Positions 46,201-54,185 of a DNA stretch of 64,000 nucleotides are shown here, piece by piece. The translations under genes were made by a program, and so were the position numbers. Every line of letters starts with the position of its first letter. Within the stretch, counting starts at the first letter, position 1. This DNA is from Gammaproteobacteria bacterium (GTDB lineage Bacteria > Pseudomonadota > Gammaproteobacteria > Pseudomonadales > Pseudohongiellaceae). Location of the stretch: the NCBI GenBank assembly GCA_018401885.1, contig JAGYKB010000003.1:62001-126000 (forward strand), read 5' to 3'. Under the pieces are notes generated by a model that made no database searches, was not told where the DNA came from, and was given only the letters and a program-made list of their open reading frames with translations.

Positions 46201-48410
46201 TAGTCCTTCGTTTCAATTACACCGATCCTTTAACCGATCCGGAAAGCGTTAATTTCGAACTCAGCGGAAGCTATTTTGAAGACAAGATCACGGCGTCTCA
46301 CGATGACGATCTTTTGATCTCAAGAGCGGGACTTCGCTTCTATAACGTTACAGGGGCAACCGCAGGTATTCCGACGCAGCTCTCTGGCAAGGCTTCGAAT
46401 ACAGGGTTTGGTGCAGCACAAATTCAGCTACAAGCGATTCGATCCTCCGACGAGGACCCAAGCGCCTGCGTCGCGCTTTTCCCAGATGCAGAAGTGATAG
46501 ACATTGATTTCGCCGTCGAGTGCGCGAATCCCTCTAGCTGTTCATCGACGGCTCCTGGGCAGACGTTCACTGTGAACGGCACGTCTCTCGGCTCGGCGTT
46601 ACAAAACACCAACGGCCTTGCCGGCGCAGCTAACTATCAGACGATTGCTTCAACCTTTGCGGATGCGTCGGTCGGTACAGCAGTACCGATTGTTGTTGAA
46701 TACTCCGATGCGGGACAGGTTCAGCTTCATGCGCGTTACAACATCCCCTTCGATGAGGATACGGAGGGCGTTGAATCAGGCGATTATCTTGTAGGAAGCG
46801 CAGCTTTCGTTGTGCGCCCCTTCGGATTCGATATCGATTTCGATGACGATCGCTCGTCAGACTCCGACGACTCGCGCGCGGAAGATGCGTCGGGGAACGT
46901 CTTCAGAAAGGCCGGAAGCGCATTCGAAACGACGCTTACGGCGCAGCGCTGGCAGGCGGGAGACGACACAAATAATGATGGTATCCCTGATGATGATGCA
47001 GACTTAAGTGATAATGGCACTACACCAAATTACGGCAATGAGATAGGCACCGAAGAGGACGACGCTGTAGTCTCGCACACACTCGATCTTCCCGTTGCCG
47101 CACGCGGCTCGCAAGAGGGAACGCTCAGCGGCGGAGCGCTATTTACAACCTTCACCGGCGCGGTGTCGACAGCTGATTTAAGCTATAGCGAAGTCGGTAT
47201 TATCGATCTCTCGGCGACTCTTTCCGACAACGACTACCTAGGCTCGGGTGAAGATATTCAGGGCAATGTGCAGAACGTCGGGCGATTCATACCTGATCAT
47301 TTCACACTTACCTCAGCCTCGGTATCGCCAATGTGTACGGATGCAACCGACTTTACCTATTTAGGCGAGCCTTTCCCTATAAGCTTTATGCTCGAAGCAA
47401 AAAATACGTCTGGTGCGATTACTGAGAATTACCACGGCGACTTTGTAAAACTCGCTGCAGAGCATTTTGCGCCAGACTCCGTTTTTCACGGCGTCCAAGA
47501 CGTCGCCGCTGCGGCAGATGTTGATCTTTCATTACGGGCACAATCGATCGATTCGAGCTTCGGGGTAGTCTTTGATCGCTTTGCCGATTCTTCACCCGGT
47601 GTGGGCTCCGTAACGGGTGTGCTTGTAATAAATCGAGAGAACGACGGTCTAGGCATTGATGGCGCACCCGATGGACCTTACACGCTAAGGATAGGCACAA
47701 GCTTTTCCGACAGGGATGGCGTGGAGATCAAGCTTAGCAGCTTAGATATCGATGTTGATGATGGCGTGACCGAACCTGGCGTTCCTGTTTATGCGAATCT
47801 AACCTCATCTCCGATCAATTTTAGATACGGTCGACTCCTACTGGATAACGCGTTCGGGCCCGAAACAGAAGATCTTGAGATTCCCGTTCGCGTTCAGTAT
47901 TTCGATGGCAGAGAGTTTTTACTCAACACAGACGACAGCTGCACGACACTGACTTTCAGTGTATCGATACCCCCATTGACGATTGTGGATGACAGCGTTA
48001 TTGCGCAGGCGGGCACCGAGAATCCGCTAGAAGCGGGAGATACGTTAATCGAAGAAGGAGTGACTGAAAATTTTACCATCACACTGAGCGGCGGAAGAAC
48101 TGGCGACACAAATATAATGGGTTCGGGCAGCGACACCGACAGGCCGTTTAGTGCATCGGCACCACTCGGTGGGACTGTGGGTAGTGCAATAGTTGAGCTG
48201 GATCTAGGCTATAGTTCATCAACCGACCCGGTGGACTTTCTAACCTATGATTGGCGCGGCGGTTCGACTTCCGCAGATCCTTATGAGCAAGAGATTCCGG
48301 ATGGGATCAATTACACTGATAATCCGCGCTCGATTATTGAGTTCGGCAGTTACCGATCCCATGATCGCGTTCTTAGTTGGCGGGAGCTTTTTGTCATGCC
48401 GGAAGATTAG
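37253..48410 (+). CDS. Giant exported MshQ/DUF6701-type adhesin-like protein, frameshifted in a C8 tract
   Basis: The frame from ATG 37253 (after GAGGACGG) encodes a signal peptide ending A-S-A-Q-C and runs into a C8 tract at 37531-37538. The remaining 3,600 codons are in the next frame, which lacks a signal peptide or ribosome site. Seven C instead of eight restores one protein of about 3,718 residues reading N-P-P-G-Y-V-R-V across the join. Order: N-terminal beta domains; seven tandem Ig-like units of about 120 residues with boundary cysteines (38755-41330); a large beta-rich domain (42000-43000); two DUF11-like domains (43150-44150); a repetitive D-x-x-V-x-Y-D region, perhaps a propeller (44150-45050); one more Ig-like unit; a jelly-roll-like domain (45380-45910); and a C-terminal DUF6701 module as in MshQ, ending H-D-R-V-L-S-W-R-E. 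Probably a surface adhesin; no MSHA pilus genes are nearby. Confidence 0.8.
37531..37538 (+). repeat. C8 homopolymer at the frameshift point
   Basis: Eight consecutive C residues lie early in the giant gene (codon about 93). Loss of one C or gain of two joins the signal-peptide frame to the long downstream frame. Such tracts slip during replication and are a known basis of phase variation of surface proteins; they are also a common sequencing-error site. Confidence 0.85.
38755..41330 (+). repeat. Seven tandem Ig-like units within the giant protein
   Basis: Units of about 349-378 bases with boundaries near 39133, 39491, 39858, 40229, 40578, 40947 and 41322. Each begins just after a Cys with a V/I-x-V/I-T-x-x-D strand, has a second Cys about 15-20 residues later, a G-D/A-W or equivalent centre, and ends with G-V-A-x-Y-x-F-x-x-x-D-x-G-x-x-x-x-x-Y and a new Cys. 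The paired cysteines suggest one disulfide per unit. Two diverged copies recur near 45060-45330 and 45930-46310. Confidence 0.75.
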
Positions 48411-48548
48411 GCTTTACGGCAGCGGATGGTGCGTGTTGAGCGAACTAAAAAGTGTCTAATCCGCAACTTGCGGCGGGCGGTCCGCCAAACGTTACTCGGC
48501 CTATTCGAGTAACGAGAGAGTTGGCGAATAGGAAGTAATGAGTAACGC

Positions 48549-48585
48549 AAAAAAAAGCCACCACCGATTTCTAGGCGGTGGTAGC
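48549..48585 (-). terminator. Rho-independent terminator of the copper receptor gene
   Basis: Read on the minus strand, ACCACCG (48582-48576) pairs with CGGTGGT (48566-48560), extended by a GC/GC outer pair past one mismatch, with a nine-base loop, then eight T (48556-48549). It lies 44 bases past the receptor stop codon, in the gap convergent with the giant gene. Confidence 0.85.
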
Positions 48586-48628
48586 GAATGTTTTGAGTGC
48601 GGAGAGCTGCACACAAAAGGTAATTAAA

Positions 48629-50680
48629 CTAAATCGAAAATTGTGCCTTAAACCAGAGTGTGCGCCCGGGTTCGTTCATTCTCGCGATCTGATCGAATCC
48701 TGGAATAGCTGCCCCTGCGCGACTGATATGCTCGGCGTAGGTCACATCGAATAAATTATCTACTCCTGCTGTTACGAGAAGTTTATCTGAGGCGCGCCAG
48801 CCACCATTGAATGAGAGAATATTAGCCGAGGCTGTCGGCCCAAAGTCCTGGCCAGCGATATTGCCACGACCGATATCAACTCGATTTTGCTCGGCGATAT
48901 TCCGGTAGAGCAAGCCAGCTGACCATTTTTGATCGTCATAGTGTAGGCCGATGCGCGTTTCAAGAGGGGGAAGCTGTGCTAATGTGCGTTGGTCAGTGTC
49001 ATTCGCTCCACGTACGGATGCGAGTGTAAGTGAAGTCCGCCAGTTGTCATTGATAGCAAATTGACCGTCAACCTCCATGCCCCAGGAGCGAGCATCGATG
49101 TTTCGAACGATCGAGGTGGTGCGGCTCATACCCATCATGCCCGGTTTCTTATAACCAGATTCAATCATAAGGAAATCATCGATTTCATTATAGAAGACCG
49201 ATGCACTACCACTTAGGCGCCCGTCGCTATAGATCAGACCCACATCAATCTGCGTCGTCTTCTCAGATTCGATATCGAAGGCACTGACAGAATTTTCCGT
49301 TTCTTTGGCAACAAGTTCCCAGTAATCGGGGAATCGCTCGCTATGGCCTATGCCTGCAAAAAAATTGGCTCCCTTCCAGTCGAGGACTCTCTCATAGCGT
49401 AAGAATCCACTCGAAAGTGACTCATCTCGAGACTGGCCTGCGCTGGGGTTTGCAGCAGTGGCCATCATACTAAGCGACACACGATCGCGACTATCGGTAA
49501 AAGTCCACTCGTCTAGGCGAGCGCCGGCAATCAAGCTTTGTTTCTGATTGAGGTCATAGGTTAGTTCAGCGAACACGCCTCGCTGTTCAAATTCCGCATC
49601 CTTCACACGCGGTAACTGCTCGTATGGCATCATCGATTGATTCATCGTGTTGCGATTCGAATGGTCGTTGCCCTGCGCGTCGAGTCCAAGCAGCAGGTTG
49701 AGGGCTGGAGAAGGCTTAATTTTTACAGAAATTTTACCCCCGCTTGTTTCTCGGTCAGGGTTCATAGCAACGGGTCGTGCAGCTGGCATGAGCTCGCGTA
49801 AGCTATAGTTATCCATGACGTGATCAACGTAATTGTAGTAGATCTGAGCATCAAGGGATTCGATATGGTCAGTGAGGTTACGCTTATTGAACTTTAGATT
49901 GTAGTTCTCTCTTTTGAACTTTGAGCCATCGACGCCGCGGTCGGAATACGCTGCCTCACCGTCGCTGGCTGCGGTTGAGAACTCGAGTCGAGTGGTGTTG
50001 TCAGGAGTCCATGCGATGCTTGCCTGCGTAGTCCACCGATCGAAACGTGAATGAATCTCTGTGCCGTCGCCATCCTCGAAATTATCTTGACTCGCATTTG
50101 TCGCAATGCCGCGAATCGTAAGCTTGGGCGAGCTGTAGGTCGCATCTATCACTTCGTCATGTCGACCCCAACTGCCTCCGAGCGCACTGGCGTTACCAGT
50201 CCATCCGGACTTTTCAGGGCGACTCATGTCTCGTTCGAAGAGCACTACGCCTGCGGAGTTTCCCGGCCCATGCTGAACACTCTGCGGCCCTTTAACTACT
50301 TTTATCGAGTCGAAGGCCTCTGGAAGAATGTAGGCTGTTGGGGGATCCATGCGACCACTGCACCCGCCAAGGATCATCTCTCCATCGACGAGCATAGAAA
50401 TACGTGACCCTGCCATGCCCCTTAGGACGGCGTCGCCATTCGACCCGCCTTTGCGCATAACTGAGAATCCGGGAATAGTCTTCAAGTAATCCGCGCCATC
50501 GGCTGCAGGCAGCGGCTGGCGCGGCGCCTTAGGATTAGTACTTAGCTCTAGCGGCGAGTCCATGCGCACGCCCGTAACAACAACCTCATCAATAGAATGA
50601 ATTGTCGCGTCATCTTGCGCAGAAGCGAGCTGCGTGAGTGAGACTGCAATGGCTAGGGTAAGTGATTTCGATTTGAACAT
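48629..50680 (-). CDS. TonB-dependent copper receptor, OprC/NosA type
   Basis: 683 residues from ATG 50680, chosen because AAGGAGAG lies six bases before it and a signal peptide follows (ending L-A-S-A-Q). The TonB box region is D-E-V-V-V-T-G-V. The plug carries G-G-C-S-G-R-M-D-P-P-T-A-Y, containing the C-x-x-x-M copper site known from OprC, and V-K-G-P-Q-S-V-Q-H-G-P-G-N-S-A-G. The barrel contains H-V-M-D-N-Y-S-L-R and several Met-rich loops (M-N-Q-S-M-M, G-M-M-G-M), then ends with terminal aromatics and I. The set matches TonB-dependent copper receptors that import copper across the outer membrane. A palindromic operator pair lies upstream (50779-50877), suggesting repression by a copper-responsive factor (inference). 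Confidence 0.9.
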   Translation of the reverse strand: MFKSKSLTLAIAVSLTQLASAQDDATIHSIDEVVVTGVRMDSPLELSTNPKAPRQPLPAADGADYLKTIPGFSVMRKGGSNGDAVLRGMAGSRISMLVDGEMILGGCSGRMDPPTAYILPEAFDSIKVVKGPQSVQHGPGNSAGVVLFERDMSRPEKSGWTGNASALGGSWGRHDEVIDATYSSPKLTIRGIATNASQDNFEDGDGTEIHSRFDRWTTQASIAWTPDNTTRLEFSTAASDGEAAYSDRGVDGSKFKRENYNLKFNKRNLTDHIESLDAQIYYNYVDHVMDNYSLRELMPAARPVAMNPDRETSGGKISVKIKPSPALNLLLGLDAQGNDHSNRNTMNQSMMPYEQLPRVKDAEFEQRGVFAELTYDLNQKQSLIAGARLDEWTFTDSRDRVSLSMMATAANPSAGQSRDESLSSGFLRYERVLDWKGANFFAGIGHSERFPDYWELVAKETENSVSAFDIESEKTTQIDVGLIYSDGRLSGSASVFYNEIDDFLMIESGYKKPGMMGMSRTTSIVRNIDARSWGMEVDGQFAINDNWRTSLTLASVRGANDTDQRTLAQLPPLETRIGLHYDDQKWSAGLLYRNIAEQNRVDIGRGNIAGQDFGPTASANILSFNGGWRASDKLLVTAGVDNLFDVTYAEHISRAGAAIPGFDQIARMNEPGRTLWFKAQFSI

Positions 50681-50778
50681 AGTTGCTCTCCTTGCTTGAC
50701 TAGGCAGGAGTATCGCAAGCACGCCCGCCTTCTTTTTTGATTCTTGTCAAGTATGCTCTTTCTGTGCGCTTAAATGCG

Positions 50779-50795
50779 TGCGGCATAGTGTCGCA
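50779..50795. promoter_or_regulatory. Palindromic operator copy 1, copper receptor promoter
   Basis: On the minus strand this 17-mer differs at one base from the perfect palindrome at 50861-50877 (TGCGACA-CTA-TGCCGCA versus TGCGACA-CTA-TGTCGCA). It lies about 100 bases before the receptor ATG. Centre-to-centre distance to the second copy is 82 bases. Confidence 0.7.
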
Positions 50796-50860
50796 GTAGA
50801 ATTTTCTTGTCGTCGTTTAATGCACGGGAACAGTGAGGTGAGCCGCATAGTGTTATTAGG

Positions 50861-50877
50861 TGCGACACTATGTCGCA
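50861..50877. promoter_or_regulatory. Palindromic operator copy 2 with an adjoining half-site
   Basis: TGCGACACTATGTCGCA is a perfect palindrome (7-3-7). A half-site CATAGTGT at 50846-50853 faces it, making a further 8-base dyad with ACACTATG at 50865-50872. Together with copy 1 there are three related half-sites in less than 100 bases. It lies about 185 bases before the receptor ATG and 210 before the repeat-protein ATG, so it could serve either gene. Confidence 0.7.
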
Positions 50878-51089
50878 TCCAAAAAACCGGACTTTTTCAA
50901 TGGGCGACTTCAATTGCGTGCCGGACGCTAAGCTAGTAGCGAAACTCTGAAAAGAAATAGAGGCGAGCAAACTAAATTCCAAAAATTTCTGTGCAGTCAG
51001 TTTGGGTCGGTCATGCTCTTTAAGGTTTAGTTAAGGTTGAGTAACTAGTATAGACACTGAATTCATGAACTAGTTTGGGGTAAATTCCT

Positions 51090-51839
51090 ATGGAAGCATT
51101 AGTAAAGTTACTTGCACAATATTTTGACATTGATCCAGCAGTGTTATTCGCAGCCATCAGCGCTCAACAAACGGGCGGAGAGAGCCGTGTGGTTAATGGC
51201 AAGGTAGCTGACGATAGCAGTGGTGTTGATCATGACGAGTCAAACGAATATGTAAACGGCGTTTATGTTGGCGACAATGACAATGACCATGATGAGTCGA
51301 ATGAGTATGTGAATGGTGTCTACGTTGGTGATAATGATCATGACGAGTCAAGTGAATATGTAAACGGCGTTTATGTTGGCGATAATGACAATGACCATGA
51401 TGAGTCGAATGAGTATATGAATGGCGGTTACGTCAGTACAGGATATGCTAGTTCTAGCACCGGTTACTCTGAGATATCTGACGATCATCATGAGCAATAT
51501 CGATTTGAACTCATTGACTCAGAACTAGCAGATGGAGACTTAGTTGATGCAGGTGAGCAGATTGTCGCTAAATACGAACTGGGTCGGAGAGGGTGGAAGT
51601 TAGACCGCCTCGACTCAGATGAGAGCCTAGCTGTTCAAGTATTTAACAATGAAGCATTTATCGTTAAGACTGAATACGAGCGTCCCGATAAGGTTGAGTT
51701 TGAGATATTTAGCGATCTCGATGGAGATCAGGTTTGGACAGAAGTTGTCGAAGGCGAGGTTTACTCGTCATCAACAGCTATTGATCTGGTAGGACTGGTT
51801 AACTCAGGTGTGATAGATCCGGCTATGTTGCTAGGCTAG
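51090..51839 (+). CDS. Unrecognised acidic protein with Asp-rich tandem repeats
   Basis: A 249-residue protein I do not recognise. Residues 1-30 form a helical segment (M-E-A-L-V-K-L-L-A-Q-Y-F-D-I-D-P) without a signal peptide. Residues about 48-116 are four copies of a 17-19-residue unit, H-D-E-S-N-E-Y-V-N-G-V-Y-V-G-D-N, with D-N-D-N-D between them, resembling calcium-binding Asp-rich linkers. Residues 117-135 are Ser/Tyr/Gly-rich. The rest is an acidic beta-strand-rich domain containing D-L-D-G-D-Q-V-W-T-E-V-V. Very low pI. An intrinsic terminator follows at 51856, so it is its own transcription unit. It could be a calcium-binding, matrix or secreted (type I-like) protein; none is proven. 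It marks the start of an AT-rich accessory stretch. Confidence 0.7.
   Translation: MEALVKLLAQYFDIDPAVLFAAISAQQTGGESRVVNGKVADDSSGVDHDESNEYVNGVYVGDNDNDHDESNEYVNGVYVGDNDHDESSEYVNGVYVGDNDNDHDESNEYMNGGYVSTGYASSSTGYSEISDDHHEQYRFELIDSELADGDLVDAGEQIVAKYELGRRGWKLDRLDSDESLAVQVFNNEAFIVKTEYERPDKVEFEIFSDLDGDQVWTEVVEGEVYSSSTAIDLVGLVNSGVIDPAMLLG
51231..51446 (+). repeat. Tandem 108-bp duplication made of alternating 57- and 51-bp units
   Basis: Units begin at 51231 (57 bases), 51288 (51), 51339 (57) and 51396 (diverging after about 40). Units 1 and 3 differ at only about three bases, and units 2 and 4 share another codon set (GAT/GAG/TCG against GAC/TCA/GAA). So a two-unit block was duplicated as a whole, while the two units inside it differ mainly at silent positions. 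Confidence 0.85.
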
Positions 51840-51855
51840 TTATTGTAAAAAACGC

Positions 51856-51896
51856 AAAAGGCGGGGTGATGAATTTAATCACTCCGCCTTTTTTAT
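51856..51896 (+). terminator. Rho-independent terminator of the repeat-protein gene
   Basis: A 15-base stem (51856-51870 with 51878-51892, one G-T wobble) containing AGGCGGGGTGAT and ATCACTCCGCCT, a seven-base loop, and a T run to 51894. It lies 16 bases after the stop codon. A-tract on one side and T-tract on the other make it potentially bidirectional. Confidence 0.92.
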
Positions 51897-52102
51897 GTGC
51901 AATGAAAATAGGAGGGGGCGTCTGACTATTGTGCTATTATGCAGGCTGTTCTTAAAGAAAAATTCTGGCCATAAACATAATATTTGAGAATAGTGTAGCC
52001 TAGTCTGGAATAGCAATAGCGCTTAATTGATTTACCTAACTTATTATTCATTAAGCTGGCTTTCTTAAAGCAGAGGGTAATCAATTATCGTGGCACTAAA
52101 CT

Positions 52103-52738
52103 TTGGCGTTTTTTATGTTCTTCAGATCAAAAGATGGCACTGCGCAAGGAGTCGCAAATCAGCGATTGATAGAAACGCTAGCCACGTCCAGCAAGAGGAT
52201 CATAAATGATCCCTTTGCTTGTAATTTTGTTTTCGGTGCCGGTCTTGTGGCAATGATGGGCCATAGATTTTCTTTCTGGCTTACTCAGAAATTTCTCCCA
52301 GGTTGGCTTGAGCATCTAATTGCACACACACGATTCATTGACGAATTGGTGCAAGAGAATGCAATTAATGGAATAGAGCAATATGTGATCCTCGGCGCTG
52401 GGTATGATACTCGTGTTTACCGGCTCGATCTCCCTCAATCTCTTAGAGTTTTCGAGATAGACCAACCAGAAGTTCAGTAAAGGAAGCGCAAAAAGTTAAC
52501 AGCTTCATTATTAGATAATGAGAGTGTTGAATATGTCTCTGTCGATTTCAGCAATCAGACTGTGAGTGAACGACTGATTGAAAGAGTTTTAGCGGAAAAT
52601 GGATTCTCGATAAAGGCTAATATCACCGTCGAAGATTTAAATTTTTCGTTATTTTGCGGCGGTGAAAAGGACAATACCAGAAGATCAATTATTTAATATT
52701 GAGAATTTCATTGTTGCAGAAATAAGCGAAGACTAAAA
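52103..52738 (+). pseudogene. Decayed class I SAM methyltransferase (LCMT/TIGR00027-like)
   Basis: The frame opening near 52103/52115 encodes R-L-I-E-T-L-A, N-D-P-F-A and R-F-I-D-E-L-V, then I-L-G-A-G-Y-D-T-R-V-Y-R-L (the SAM-binding motif of TIGR00027/LCMT-like methyltransferases) and V-F-E-I-D-Q-P-E-V-Q. A TAA follows at 52478-52480. The same frame continues with the expected family sequence (V-E-Y-V-S-V-D-F, then L-x-E-N-G-F) but lacks the central E-G-V segment and ends early. A fragment resembling the C-terminus (I-E-N-F-I-V-A-E-I-S-E-D) lies in another frame to 52738. At least one nonsense change, a deletion and a frameshift are needed to explain it, so it is dead. Confidence 0.8.
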
Positions 52739-52930
52739 AGCCAGAATCCTACATGGTTTTGTCAGCTGCCTCCATCTTCCGCTCTTATATGAGCCTTTAA
52801 TATGTTGAATTACTAGTAGTATTTGCTAATACAGGCAGTATACTAGTGTCTATTAAGAATATAAGCTCACTACAGCGGCCTTTATATTTAAGTTTTTTAT
52901 TTTAGGAACGATAGTAGCTTACTGGTATCA

Positions 52931-53374
52931 ATGCATGGTAACGATAAAGTGATTACGCAGAAAAAGTATTCAATATATTTTCATATAGCGTTGATCTTAA
53001 TTACTTTGTTTGGGATTTTAGCTTTTTATGTTCTTTTTACTTCTTCATGGGATCAAGTCATCGTGCCTAATGATTCCTTTGGAGCCCTCTTGGGCCGGCG
53101 AGTTTTGATGGCAAGGATGCTTGCTATCATCCTAATGTTATTTGCCTTTGTATTCTCTTTATTCTATTCCGAACTTTTTGGTCGATTTTTACTATTTGCC
53201 GCTGTTTGGTCTTGGATATCATACATTGATGACGTTATCGTTTTCGAGCAAGGTGTGTTGCAAGCAAATGAAATTGCTGGTGGCTTTTTGATGATGTTTA
53301 GGCCTTTATATCTTCTGTTGATCACATTTTTAGGTATTGAGCACTGGGTTCGATATGGTGATAAATTTGAGTGA
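52931..53374 (+). CDS. Small four-helix membrane protein A (tandem paralogue)
   Basis: A 147-residue protein with four clear hydrophobic helices (about 14-36, 62-83, 86-105, 119-139). Distinctive positions are R-M-L-A-I-I-L-M-L-F-A in helix 2, Y-I-D-D-V-I-V-F at the end of helix 3 with two buried-looking Asp, and M-F-R-P-L-Y in helix 4. No family is recognised. It overlaps the next gene by 20 bases, and both share the same helix pattern, the A-R-x-L and F-x-x-R-P-L motifs and the Asp in helix 3, so they look like a duplicated pair forming a hetero-complex. Base composition is markedly AT-rich. Inner-membrane location is secure; function is not. Confidence 0.7.
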   Translation: MHGNDKVITQKKYSIYFHIALILITLFGILAFYVLFTSSWDQVIVPNDSFGALLGRRVLMARMLAIILMLFAFVFSLFYSELFGRFLLFAAVWSWISYIDDVIVFEQGVLQANEIAGGFLMMFRPLYLLLITFLGIEHWVRYGDKFE

Positions 53375-53846
53375 TTTAAAGCCTGACATTTTATCAGATG
53401 AGGAACTTCTTGAACTCGGTAAAATAAATTCGGGAAGAAACGCTATTGTTGTTAGATTTTTAGAGCAGAACCTTAAATTTCGCTACGCAGGTCTTTTTGT
53501 TGCTTGTTATGCTTCTATATTATTTATCGCTTCTCCTTTTCTATTTGATTCTGAGATTAGTTCAACCGACATAATTGCTAATTCTTACCATGAACTTTTC
53601 ATAGCTCGGTTACTCATAGTATTCATGTTGGGGGCTGGCACGCTGATTAGTTTCATTGATGGCCGTTTTTTCAAAGGATTTCTATTAAGCTTAATCATAG
53701 TGGTCGGTAACTACTCCATTGATATGTTCTATTTTTATCATGAGTATTTAACCCAGTCGGCCGTAGCGTTTGAGTTTTTTTACTATACGAGGCCGCTTGT
53801 TTTTGTAGCGCTACTTGTACTGTATTTCAATTACAATAAATCTTAA
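53355..53846 (+). CDS. Small four-helix membrane protein B (tandem paralogue)
   Basis: 163 residues from ATG 53355; the frame is open to a TTG at 53337, but this ATG gives a normal N-terminus. A charged cytoplasmic segment (1-42: L-S-D-E-E-L-L-E-L-G-K) precedes four helices (about 43-63, 79-100, 104-127, 139-160). Helix 2 begins A-R-L-L-I-V-F-M-L, helix 3 has Y-S-I-D-M-F-Y-F-Y-H, and helix 4 has F-Y-Y-T-R-P-L-V. These line up with protein A, but this copy has the extra N-terminal segment. It ends about 140 bases before tRNA-Phe on the opposite strand. No family recognised; AT-rich, probably acquired. Confidence 0.68.
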   Translation: MVINLSDLKPDILSDEELLELGKINSGRNAIVVRFLEQNLKFRYAGLFVACYASILFIASPFLFDSEISSTDIIANSYHELFIARLLIVFMLGAGTLISFIDGRFFKGFLLSLIIVVGNYSIDMFYFYHEYLTQSAVAFEFFYYTRPLVFVALLVLYFNYNKS

Positions 53847-53983
53847 TCACAGGTTTTTATTAGAGTTTTCTTGAATAGATGTGTCTATGGTCGCGAGATA
53901 GCTCAGGGAAGATTTGTGCTACGAGTGTGCTATGGGATTTTCGAGAGAGAGGGAAATAAAAATCCCTAACTATCAATGAGTTA

Positions 53984-54059
53984 TGGTGCCCAGAGGCGGA
54001 ATCGAACCACCGACACGAGGATTTTCAATCCTCTGCTCTACCAACTGAGCTATCTGGGC
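53984..54059 (-). tRNA. tRNA-Phe (anticodon GAA)
   Basis: The minus strand reads GCCCAGATAGCTCAG at the 5' end, anticodon loop TTGAAAA (anticodon GAA), the T-loop GGTTCGATTCC, and acceptor closure CTGGGC-A followed by an encoded CCA (53986-53984). All four stems pair, total 76 bases, very close to the E. coli tRNA-Phe sequence. It bounds the AT-rich accessory stretch on its left. Confidence 0.97.
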
Positions 54060-54185
54060 AATGAGTACCAAACTAAGTACCAAGCAGTACTAGGTATCAC
54101 GCAAAGGCGACTGAGCATTGCGCCGCAGCCCCACGCGAGGCGCGTATTAAACCCTTCACGCGGGAATGAGTCAAGACCCAGCCGA

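Larger units (their letters stand above)
50681..51089. other. Shared upstream region of the copper receptor and the repeat-protein gene
   Basis: About 410 bases between divergent genes. The part near the receptor holds the operator pair described separately (50779-50877). The remainder (50880-51089) leads into the repeat-protein gene, with TTAAGGTTGAGTAACTAGTA around 51032-51051 and TTTGGGGTAA before the ATG as the only plausible promoter and ribosome-site elements. The minus-strand frame at 50770-50982 has no homologue I recognise and overlaps the operators. Confidence 0.5.

Noticed and set aside
41400-48400. Many open frames on the minus strand inside the giant gene.
   Set aside because: They are Ser/Pro/Ala-rich shadows of a Thr/Ser/Asp-rich coding strand, without ribosome sites or recognisable motifs.
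50770-50982. Minus-strand 70-codon frame between the copper receptor and the repeat protein.
   Set aside because: No recognisable domain, no good ribosome site, and it overlaps the palindromic operators; better read as regulatory DNA.
51231-51446. Regularly spaced repeats considered as a CRISPR-like array.
   Set aside because: The repeats are contiguous, in frame and encode a conserved peptide; there are no unique spacers and no cas genes.
53892-53903. AGATAGCTCAG on the plus strand, identical to the start of the tRNA-Phe D-arm region 100-170 bases away on the other strand.
   Set aside because: The D-arm box is common to many tRNAs, the match covers only about 11 bases, and no other tRNA parts follow. 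Not enough for a duplicated attachment site.
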